Shown one piece after another: positions 39,301-51,300 of a stretch of DNA of 64,000 nt. A program made the translations under genes and the position numbers. This DNA is from Dendrobium chrysotoxum. Lineage: Eukaryota > Streptophyta > Magnoliopsida > Asparagales > Orchidaceae. The stretch spans positions 8,308,001 through 8,372,000 of the forward strand of contig CM034315.1 in NCBI GenBank assembly GCA_019925795.1, in the 5' to 3' direction. Below the pieces are notes generated by a model, which worked only from the letters and a program-made list of their open reading frames with translations, had not been told where the DNA came from and ran no database searches. How positions within the stretch are numbered: the stretch's first letter is position 1; each line of letters starts with the position of its first letter.

Positions 39301-42300
39301 CCATTGCTAAATTTTTTTTTTTTTTGAGCGCTCACATGTTTGAACTTTTCCAACCATCAGCAAGACTCACATAGATCGCATTATATGAATGCTTTGAGCA
39401 TAAAAAAAAGATCTTCAGCAATTGCTATTATAGTATGAAACAAGAGGGAAAAATAGTTTCTCTCGTTGTGAAATCAAAGAAAATAATTATCTTTGCAAGC
39501 AATGAATAAGAAGAAGAACAAGAAGAAGAAAACAAAGGAAAGAAGACGAAGGGAATTTGGGGAAAGATAAAACACATAGGAGTTTGCCATGCGAGCAAGA
39601 GAGGCTGTCGGCCTGGCTAGGGCAAGGGCAGAGGAGGCGGGCGGATCCGGCGGCTGGAGCAGGGAGGGAGAGGCTTTGGTGTCGGTCTTGGCTTGCGAAA
39701 CTGAGAGTGAGAGAAGAAGGGAGGGCCGTTCGGTGGTGGGCTTCTGCGAACAAGAGAAGTGCGAGAGGGAGAGACGGAGGGAGAAGAGAGGTCATGAGAG
39801 GGAAGGGCGTGCGAATGGGAGGAGTTGCTGCTTGCGTGAGTTTTTCTTTTGTGTGAGAGATGGCCAGCTTCGTTTATCTGCCCGGTACCATCTCATCGCC
39901 GTGATATCTTCTGTTGTCGTCGCCCATATCTGCGCCGAATCGAGGCCATATCACGCGTGGAAATCTTGAGACAATGATAGATTTTTTTAAATCTCAAGTC
40001 AATCGGAGCCGTTAATTCGATTTCATGATCTAGGCGTAAATTCAGATTGCTTAAAATAAATCAAATGGGGCTGAAACCAAACTCAAATCAGACCCGACTT
40101 GGATTAATTTGCATCGATTCGGGCCCAATTACATTTAATTTTATTAATTTGATGAAACTAGACTCGAACCGATACTGATTTAATTCAAATTGGGTTCGCC
40201 GAGGGTCTCAAGCATCGATCGAGCTTAGTCGAACTTTGTAGGGTCCAATTTGACTCGACTCGAGTCGCCTCGAACGCAAGCTGGACTCGACGAGGCTCAA
40301 TTAAACCAATCGAAGATGCTCGAGAGGAAAACGGGCGAAAAAAAATGAGGTCAACAACGACAAGCCCTACTTCTACTGCAATTGGTCTCTCCAGCACTCA
40401 ACCGAACTCCCTCTTCCTCCTTTTTTTCGCCTCACAGAACCAGCAACACTCCCCGGAAGATTTACGATTGAATGGGAAAAGGGCTGTTCACGAAAATGTC
40501 TAATATGCTATGGCCTCAAACAGCACAGCCCGTTGATCAACCATCAGCCGATGCATGCTCTATTTAGTGACTGCTTTGTGGAATTGATGCAGGACATATA
40601 TGAAAATTTGATTCGATAAAGATTTTGCACGCTTATTGATTAAGAGCTAACTAATGAAAACTTTATGATGATTCAACAATGAAATAAAACCAAGGAGCGG
40701 TAAACAAAAGCTTAGGCCAATTTACTCGCGAAAAGTAAAAACCACATAATTATCAATTACTCTTGACATTGCCAACGAGATGGGTTTCAATAAGAAATCC
40801 CTACTTTAACAATAAGAGTAGTACTATGAAAGATTGCTCACACAACTCCTAATAAATATTAGGCTTTAGCGGGAAGAGTTAACACAACTTTCCATGATTC
40901 AATTAGAGCTACAATTAAGAGCGATTAAAAGATAAAAGTGTAGGAGAAAAGATCACCCTAATAAACACGGCGAACCATCACTCCGGTGTGGTGTTTATGT
41001 GCTTGAGAGGTAGTACGCAGTAGTTCCCAACTCCTAGCCGCCTTGGGACTTCAATTTGATGATCTCGGGATGGTGGACAGCAAACTAAGATTTCTTGCTG
41101 CCTTGACAGCCTTCGGCAGCCTCTCCAAATGGGCAGGACAGCAAGGGGCAGTTGCAGAATCCCTTGGACAGCAGCCACAGTGGTGGGGACAACAACCTGG
41201 GCTTGTGGAAGACTGTGGACAGCAGGTTTCCACCCTCCAGAATCCTGGACAGCAGCTCCACTCAGAAGAAATCAGGCTTTGCTGATCAGTTGGGAGGGGA
41301 AGAGACTCATATTATGGGATCAAGAGCTTCCCTAATGTGCTCTTCCCCGTTGGGAATTAATTCTGGGAGCAAGAGAGAGACGTAGGCGGGTAGGGAGAGA
41401 GGAGGAGTGGTTTGAAAGCTTGCCTAAATAGGAGTTTTCAATTAGGAATGAAAGAAGTAAATCTAACCTAATTTGAATTTGAATTGGGCTTGATTTGGGG
41501 ATTCAATTAGGGATCATTAATGACAAATTTAATGAGAAAGAGAGATGGGGGGGGATTGGAGAGAGAGAGATGAGCGGGTAGAGAGAGAGGGGCCGGCGGC
41601 TATGGTGGGAGGGGAGGGGATTGGGGGATGCAATCAAGGCTTAATTGATTTGGGATTAAGGAATAGGAAAGTTTTAATTAAGTCCGATCAAATTTAAAAT
41701 TCAAGAGGATTTAAATTAAGAAACTTTCCTAAAATAGGATTCTTAATTAAGAAGTAATTTCAAATTCAAATAGATTTGAATTTGAATTTAAAATCATTTC
41801 CAAATTAAGAAGGATTCAACAAAAGGAAAGGATCAAAATTAGAGGGGAAATTTTGGGTTTAGTGGACATGATGGCCGGCGGCTAGGTTGAGGGTTAGGTT
41901 AGGTTTTGTGTAGTTGTTGGTATGGTGGTGGGGGTTATGTGGGGATGGAGGCGGGTTGTGAGGGTAGGCCGGTTGGTGGAGGGGAGGGGGTTAAGGGTGG
42001 TCGGTGGCGGTGGGGCTGGAAGTGGCCGGCGGTTGAGTGGGTTCAAGGAAAGCCGAGAGGTGGGAGGGAAGAGAAGTTGTGAAAAATGTAGAGAAAGAAG
42101 AACCACGAACCCGGTCGTCTCCAAGGTTGGTGAGTGATCCAAATTCCCTCTCCAAGGGATTTCGCTCTAAACTCTCTCAAGCTCTCATAAGAACTCAAAC
42201 ATGGGGAAAATTTTCTTTCATTCAATCATTAACCTCTCCAAAGGAAGAGGGTGGCTTTAAATAGCCAAATACATGAAGGGAAATAACAAAGACACAATTG

Positions 42301-45300
42301 CCCCTAGGGCATACATAAGATAAAGCCCTCAAGTGAGGGTAGAAAGGGAAAAAGAACAATAACAACTCAAATACATAAAATAGATCAAAATAAATAGGCA
42401 CAATCGTAGCCGTAGATCTCTGATGTCCTCATCTTTCTCCCCGGGTGGGAGAAAACTCGACTCCGTCGAGTGGGTGTCTTGAGAATTCTCGTGCATCTGG
42501 GTCGATCTGCTGAAACTCCTCGCACTCTAACTAGGTGTCCTCTGACTCGGGCTTGCCTCTCCACCTAATCAAATACCCTTTTCGACCATTCTCTTTTGCA
42601 GAAATAATATCATCATTTAAAATCATGCCAACCTTCTCTGCTATAGGTATTTTAGAAACATTTTGGAGTGGAGGTAAGCCTGGGTTCTCACAAGGTGGGG
42701 TCACACAAGGTTCAAATTGAAGTGGATTTGACGGGTTACACTCCAGATCCTCATAGGCAACCGGATCTTTTATGTTAAAGGAGGGATTAATGTTGAATTC
42801 TGTAGGCAGATCTATCTCGTATGCATTGTCATTGATTTTCTTGATTATTTTGAATGGCCCCGCACTTTCAGCATGTAACTTCCTAACAGTTCCTTGTGGG
42901 AACCATTCCGGACGAAATTGCACCATCACTGAGTCACAAACCTCTAAGGTTTTAAATCTTTGTTTAAAGTCAACAAGAAGCTTATACTTAATTTTGCTTT
43001 GCTCAATTTCGCGTGCATTTTCCTTATGTAAATCATGAAAATGCAATGCACATATAGATGCAGACTCAGAAATTCTATACCTAGGACACATGGGTATGAG
43101 ATCTATCATCGACCTAGGTGTGAACCCATAAACAGCTTTGGTGGAACTTAAACCAGTGGGACGGGTCATCGAATCAGGGTAGGTGAACTCGACTATGGGG
43201 AGTTTGGATAGGGAGGCTCTAGGGGCTAGAGCTAAATCATACGGGATGGCTCTAATCGGAGGCAATGGATCGGGAAGATCATCAGGGAAGATATCAACAA
43301 GTTTACTAAGAGTGGGCTGAATCTCCTGAGGGAATGGTCCATCAGACTCAGTGAGAGTCTCACGACCGACTAAGGCGTGCAAGGGTGCGCTTCGGGCTAT
43401 AGGAACTATCAGGTTCAGACCTTTCTTGGATTTGATAGGATTGGATTCAGAATCATCCGTACCCCGAGGCTGTAATGACAAAAGCTTGATCTTTTTGCCC
43501 TCATGTTCAAACACGCAGATGTTTGAACAACCATAGATGTGGACATCATTGTCAAATAGTCAGGGACGACCTAGAAGGATTTGTTCAACATTCATAATCA
43601 ACACATCACACCAAACATTCTCCTTATAGTCAGCGAAGGAGATAGGTATGAAACTTCGCTCCTTAACCTCCAAGGCAGTGGTGTTGACCCAAGCTACCTT
43701 ATAGAGATTAGGGTGAGGAACGACAAACAGGCCAAGCTTAGACACCATGCTGGAGGAGACAGCATTGATGCAACTGTCACTATCCACGACGACTTTACAG
43801 TTTTTATCATTGATTTCGGTGTAGGTGTGAAAGATCGTGGGCGTAGTATGCCAGTCGTCGGTGGCAACGGGTTGTGGCAGTGCACATCTCACCACGCAGG
43901 TGGGATAAGTGTCAATTTTCCGAATGTATTGGACGACAGCAGTGTCGTCATCCTCCTCAAAGAATTCACCATCGTTGTCCACTTGGTGAATCTGGTCGAC
44001 TTCAGGCTCGACTTCTGACTCAGTGATCTCTTCGATAATTGTGACTTTATAGGGACTAAGCATTGAGAGGCGATATGCGTATACCCCTGACATCTAAAGC
44101 ATTTGGTCCCGGGACTGGACCGAGGGGTATCCGGAGTGGGAGGTTTGTTTCTAAAATCAGGTCGGGGTGCAGGAGGACCAGTGGGTGGTCGGGTAGTACT
44201 TCCTGGGGTCGGCTGGGCAGTGGGAGTGTGAGGAGTGGAACTACCGGACGGTTTGTTGGAGGGCCTAGAGTCATGTGAGTGGCTCGGGTGCTGGGAACGA
44301 GTCTCCTCTAAGTCAAGTACTAAGTTGTAGGCATTCTCCAGAGTAGTAACGTTCCGAGCAAAAAGCTAGTTGCGAAGATCCTCTCGCAACCTGGTACGAA
44401 ACATAGGTAAGATCTGTGCGGGGGTGGTAGAGGTCTCTCCTTTGCAACGGATGAGATAATCGTCAAAGGATGCGATATAATCCTTGACCTGTTTACTACC
44501 CTAAGTCAACCTATGCCACCTATCCAAGAGCCTAGGGAAGTACGAGGGAGGCATGTACTTCTGTTTAAGCTCTCGCTTCATTGATAACGAATCAGTGATG
44601 TGGTACTCATTTCAGGACTCCCTAAGGCTTTCTAAGTTCGACCAAAACTGACTAGCCCTACCAAGGAGTTTCATGCTAGCAAAACTGACCTTCCTAGCCT
44701 CGGAGATGTTGTACCACTTAAAGAAACTATCCATACCTTTGATCCAATTCAGAAAGAGCTGGGGATCGAGGGTACCATCGAAAGTGATTGCATCGACCTT
44801 GATATTTTTCATCAGTGGGAGATCAGGGTCGTGATGGTGATCATGTCCGTAGTGGGGAACTCGATGAGGGGCTCGAGGTGGTCCCTCATCCAGAAAAGGA
44901 TCGTCCCCGTACATGGAAGGAGGCCTAGATGGGGTGTAAGGAATCGGGTGGCTCCTACCACGCTTTATGGTGTCAAGTCGGTCAGTGGTGGTCCTATGAA
45001 ATTAAGCTAAATCGGCCTGATTTTCCTTGAGTTGCTGGCTAATGGTATTCATATGACCTACCAATAGGTCTAAAATCCTTCCAAGTTGTTCCGGGTCCTT
45101 TGCTAGACACTATGGGACACTTAGGGTTGAAATGGGATAGGGGACAGCACCTAAATGTAAAGAAAAGTTCCCTAAAATCATACTAAATGATGCAGAAATT
45201 ACTTTGGCAACAAACTATACTAAGGTGTTAAGTTACCTAGGTAAGTAGTGAGGTTGTTGAGTTAAATTCAGCACCTAGAAACCTGAGAAACAACCTTAAT

Positions 45301-48300
45301 GCTCACTAATTGAGTGCAGGAATTAATTGGACAGCAAACATAAATGAAAATTTAAAGAGTTTTAAAAGATGTTATGCATGCAGAACTAAATAGAAATAGC
45401 AAGGCAATAACCTAGGGTGAATTCTAGCATGCAACCTAGGTTAACCATGCTCTGATACTAGATGATGCAGTACATATATGAAAATTTGATTTCGATAAAG
45501 ATTTTGCTCGCTTATTGATTAAGAGCTAATTAATTAAAACTTTATGATGATTCAACAATGAAATAAAACCAAGGAGCGGTAAACACAAGCTTAGGCCAAG
45601 TTACTCGCGAAAAGTAAAAACCACATAATTATCAATTACTCTTGACATTGCCAACGAGATGGGTTTCAATAAGAAATCCCTACTTTAACAATAAGAGTAG
45701 TACTATGAAAGATCGCTCACACAACTCCTAATAAATACTAGGCTTTAGCGGGAAGAGTTAACACAACTTTCCATGATTCAATTAGAGCTACAATTGAGAG
45801 CGATTAAAAGATAAAAGAGTAGGAGAAAAGATCACCCCAATAAACACGGCGAACCATCACTCCGGTGTGCTTGAGAGGTAGTAGACAGCAGTTCCCAACT
45901 CCTAGCCGCCTTGGGACTTCAATTTGATGATCTTGGGATGGTGGACAGCAAACTAAGACTTCTTGCTGCCTTGACAGCCTTCAGGAGCCTCTCCAAATGG
46001 GCGGGACAGCAAGGGGCAGGTGCAGAATCCCTTGGACAGCAGCCACAGTGGTGGGGACAACAACCTGGGCTTGTGGAAGACTGTGGACAGCAGGTTTCCA
46101 CCCTCCAGAATCCTGGACAGCAGCTCCACTCAGAAGAAATCAGGCTTTGCTGATCAGTTGGGAGGGGAAGAGACTCGTATTATGGGATCAAGAGCTTCCC
46201 TAATGTGCTCTTCCCCTTTGGGAATTAATTCTGGGAGCAAGAGAGAGAGGTAGGCGGGTAGGGAGAGAGGAGGAGTGGTTTGAAAGCTTGCCTAAATAGG
46301 AGTTTTCAATTAGGAATGAAAGAAGTAAATCTAACCTAATTTGAATTTGAATTTGAATTGGGCTTGATTTGGGGATTCAATTAGGGATCATTAATGACAA
46401 ATTTAATGAGAAAGAGAGATGGGGGGATTGGAGAGAGAGAGGGGCGGGTAGAGAGAGAGGGGCCGGCGGCTATGGTGGGAGGGGGGGGGGGGATTGGGGG
46501 ATGCAATCAAGGCTTAATTGATTTGGGATTAAGGAATAGGAAAGTTTTAATTAAGTCCGATTAAATTTAAAATTCAAGAGGATTTAAATTAAGAAACTTT
46601 CCTAAAATAGGATTCTTAATTAAGAAGTAATTTCAAATTCAAATAGATTTGAATTTGAATTTAAAATCATTTCCAAACTAAGAAGGATTCAACAAAAGAA
46701 AAGGATCAAAATTAGAGGGGAAATTTTGGGTTTAGTGGACATGATGGCCGGCGGCTAGGTTGAGGGTTAGGTTAGGTTTTGTGTAGTTGTTGGTATGGTG
46801 GTGGGGGTTATGTGGGGATGGAGGCGGGTTGTGAGGGTAGGCCGGTTGGTGGAGGGGAGGGGGTTAAGGGTGGTCGGCGACGGTGGGGCTAGAAGTGGCC
46901 GGCAGTTGAGTGGGTTCAAGGAAAGCATAGAGGTGGGAGGGAAGAGAAGTGGGGAAAAATGTAGAGAAAGAAGAACCACGAACCCGGCCGTCTCCAAGGT
47001 TGGTGGGTGATCCAAATTACCTCTCCAAGGGATTTCGCTCCAAACTTTCTCAAGCTCTCATAAGAACTCAAACATGGGGAAAATTTTCTTTCATTCAATC
47101 ATTAACCTCTCCAAAGGAAGAGGGTGGCTTTAAATAGCCAAATACATGAAGGGAAATAACAAAGATACTATTGCACCTAGGACATATATAAGACAAAGCC
47201 CTCGAGTGAGGGTAGAAAGTGAAAATGAACAATAACAACTCAAATACATAAAATAGATCAAAATAAATAGGTACAATCATAGCCATAGATCTCTGATGTC
47301 CTCATCAGGAATAGGGCTTCTTAGTGGAATACGGTTTAGCATGATATAATAGTTTATATAACCTTAGTACAATCTGTAGTGGAATAATATCAGATACTAT
47401 ATTGGTTAATATATAAGTAATCTTAACAGTAAGATATTATTGATATATTAACTAATATATTATATATTAATGTTAGCATTAAATCAACACTAATTAACTG
47501 TTAGCAATAATTAACAGTAAATGAAATTTAAACTTTTGGAAAAAAATGCAAAACTCAAATTAATAAGATATCAAATTGCTCAAATTGACGAGCAGATGAC
47601 AATGAAATAATTTTTAATGATTTTCGTAGAAAATTTCTCCCTCTCATTCAACTCTTACGCACGTTGGAACTCCCTCGTTCTCTTGTTCTTTGTTTCACTT
47701 GCTAGAGCCGCATGTCCTGCGATGACCCAACCCACCTCGTCCCTCTCTCATGATCTATCTTTCAACTCGTACGTCTTCTCCCTCTGTTGCACACGATTTC
47801 ACCTCAGCCTCTCGCGTTCGACTTAACTCCGCACGCAGGACCTTCTGTCTTGCGATTCAACCCAATCTACCTACCTGTCATGCTCCCGTCTGCAGGAAAC
47901 CATTCCGGACTAGCGCCCATGCGCTCCCATGAACCGACCCAGATGCCCACTGTAATACCCAAAAGTTTTAGATAAAAATACAACATTTCTCTTAATTCAA
48001 TTATACCCGAAATATTAATTTCTATGAAAATTTATGAAAATTGTCACATTAGTTCCTAGTTTTCATTTTTTTCCTAGAGTTTAAATTCTAATCACTGTTA
48101 ATTTTATTAGTTTAATTACTATTAAAAATAATTGACTTTAATAGTGATGAACTTACAATATAAGTACTATTTAATTTAAGTTCCTATAACACTAATTACT
48201 ATTAATTTTTGTTAATTGAACTTTAGCTCTAATATAATAACTAATATATTAACTAATAGTATTCCACTAATAGTACTAATGCTTATATTAATTAATATCC

Positions 48301-51300
48301 ACTTTCCACTACGTGAAGCATGCAACTGTTGATGCAGAATCAGATGGCCGGGAAGGTTTTAAAAATAAGTATTATAGCATTGCTCGTGTAAGCCTTCTCC
48401 CATTCAGTATTCTGCTAGCCTAGATTTCTGATTGTGGATTCTCTGGGGTGGAAGGGGAGTGCAAGCAGAGTTTTCGGGTTCTGTTGGATGTTGGAGTTTG
48501 GCAAGTGCAGGAGACCGATGTAAGCAGGGGGCCATCGTGAGTGAAGGGAGATTTATCTGGTGGAGGAAGAGGAGAAGGGGAAATTTGAGGAAAGAAGGAA
48601 AAGAGGTAAGATTTTGGTTTTATTATAGGTTTCAATTTCTTGGTAAAATGCCTAATTTAGATTATCCAAATATTATTTTGAATTTTAACTGGTATATAAG
48701 GAGGGGATGTTCTGGTTGTGAGGTAAATTGTTATTTGGGATAAATTAATTTTATTATGTTGATTGAAAAAATGGATTGTAGAAATTATAGAAATTAAGAA
48801 ATGTGGGTTGTGTAGGTGATTTACAAGCAAAAAATGGTATGAGTTGTCGGAATCGTAGAGGCAACTCATCATAGGGGCAAGAAATACAATTTTAATTTTA
48901 AAAGCAAATTTTATCATTTCTAGGTGGATTCAATTGCAATTGATCAAAATGAAGGGTAAGGTGCTTTAGAGTTACTTAAATTTGGTTCAGTGGATCTACA
49001 ACCAAATATTCATGTATGAACGAATACATATAAATTTTAATAGTTCAAGCTTAAAATGAGGTACCATATAATCATATAATTGTTTTTCTAACTGACAATA
49101 TTTTGATAAGAAAAGTACTAAGCTATTTATTGTTTTTTATTCTTCTTATGCAAGCATTATATAAATATATTTTTATATTAAATCATGAAGCATGTAATTC
49201 CTAGTCAAATATGAGTTCAGAAATTTTAAAGCCTAATAAATATAATGTTAGTTGAGGTTCGACAACGAAATGTTATAATACCTGCGCAGATGGGGCAAAG
49301 GGGACGCTGATGGAGGCATTAGGACATCAATGTTGGGTTTTACTTGAGCTCTATTGAATATTATTATGAGGCTCTAAAAACTAACTTTATATTATATGAT
49401 GGTCAGAACTTGAGATATCTAATTATGATATTATTCACAGGCTTCAAGTAAAATAAAAGATGAAAAGTAACATACGCAATAAATAAAGTATTTATATGTA
49501 TAAATGTAAAGTTTGATGTTTCAATCATTAAATGATATTGTATGGGTATACGTTTAAACACTGTATCATACCTGTTGTTATTACTAATTCATGTTAGCAT
49601 ATATATATTTTCAATTATTTTACAAATTATCTTATGAATTAGTTCACTTATGAATGAAATCATATTGTTCACTATACTATTCATTGAATTCTTTATTAGA
49701 ATTTTATATTTGTTGAGCCTTATAGCTCACCAGATTTTTATTCTGCCTGTTGTTAATGGACAGGGCAAGGATAAGGTGGAAGCATAATGGACTCAGTTCA
49801 CTATAAAACTGATGTATAACTAAATGCGTAAGTTGATTTTCAAATAAGGAATTCCACGCTTATTGCAAAGTAATCACAATTATCCAACTTCTACCAATTT
49901 TAAATAAAGGATTGAAAACAATAAAGAGATGATTAGTTTGGTCAATCAGTTACACAATAATCGTTAGGAACATAAAATAATCAATTCTTATCAAGCTTTG
50001 CAATACATGGAAGTTTTCGAAGGAAATCCCTAAATTAACATATAGACTAGTCACTAAGTAGAATCCCTCACTCAACTCTTAGATGGTTGGTGGAGACGGG
50101 GGAAGCTTACACAATCTTTATGATGCCACAATTAAGTGGAAACTTAGAAGAGAAAAGACTTGGAGGAGAGTTCACCTTTATCAGGATTCGGAGACAAGTC
50201 GCCACTAAACGGAAGGATGTTGTTGATCAATAGTGGTGGCGAGGGAGAAGAGGGTCCTCTCTACGTAGCCTTCCACGGATTTATCGATCTCAAAGTTGAT
50301 GTTGAAGAACGGAGACCGGAGAATGTCGATTAATCCTTGATCGTTGAATACGAAACCGTGATCTAGTTCCGGATCGGCCATTCAATGGAGGAAGGAAGCA
50401 TAACATAAAACTTCAGATTTTGTGGAAGTGTGGTAGGGGAGACAACAACTAGTAAATCTGGAATTAATTTCAGAAAATTGAAAAATCTGAAATTAATTTC
50501 AGAAAATTGGAAAATCTGAAATTAAAACGGGAGAGGAGTAGTTGGGAGGGAAATTAATTGGGAAGAGCAAAAGAAGGAAGGAGGGAGAGAGAGGGGGCGA
50601 CACATGGGTGGGGTTCTTGATTGGGATTTAAATTGGGAAATGGGAATTTGAATTTGAATCTTCTCCAATTAAAGAAGAGAGGGAAGTGTGGGCCGGCCCC
50701 TTGATGGGGATTTAATTGGGTGATTAAGAGGGGTTATTATGTTTGAAAATTTAAATTAGAAAAGGAGATTTAGAGTATCTCCTTTTCAAAATATAAATTA
50801 ATTTGAATGGTGGGGCCTTTCCTAATTTAATCCATCTATTTTAGGAAGGCAATGTCAGATTTTAAAGAATTTAAAATTTGATTTTGAAAATTTTCCTAAT
50901 TTACGATGTACTAAATTTGGGAAGCATTGATTAAAGGGAGAGAATTGGGGAGGTGATGGTGGGCTTGGGTGGTCGGCAGTTTGAGGAGGTGTGAGGGGTT
51001 GTTGGTTTGGGGAGGATGTGACTGGCGGCTAAGGGGAAGGGGAAGTGGCGGCTAGGGTTTGGTTGTGGAGGGAATTTCGGCCAAGGGTGAAAGGGGAGAT
51101 GGGGGCCGGCGGCTTGTAGGGTGGAGGAGGAGGTGGCCGGCCTATGGTTTGATGTTGGGGGTTCGGCCAAGAGGAATATGGCAGGCTAGGACCGGCGATT
51201 TAGGGAGAAGAGATGGGAGGAGGTTGGTGGAGGAGGTGGACCATGAGCTCAGACGCTTCTTGCGGCTGGTGGATAATACGTCGCCTCACCTAGGGACTTC

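Larger units (their letters stand above)
40585..47307 (-). mobile_element. Full-length chromodomain Ty3/gypsy retrotransposon lacking RT, RNase H and integrase core
   Basis: Minus-strand element of 6723 bp with two LTRs (40585-42434 and 45463-47307). GGAAT target duplications lie at 40580-40584 and 47308-47312. A tRNA-iMet primer-binding site adjoins the 5' LTR and a purine-rich tract the 3' LTR. The order is gag, zinc knuckle, protease, then a fused frame joining the start of the RT leader to the integrase C-terminus and chromodomain. The LTRs are very similar by eye. The element is therefore a structurally complete but enzymatically deleted chromovirus-type derivative. Confidence 0.92.

Noticed and set aside
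39557..39969. Frames of 99-126 codons in the GAGAGG-rich patch
   Set aside because: Arg/Glu-rich translations are explained by purine-rich composition. The opposite strand is equally open.
41043..41285. 80-codon frame repeated almost identically at 45911-46153
   Set aside because: The conservation is explained by the two positions being the two LTRs of one element.
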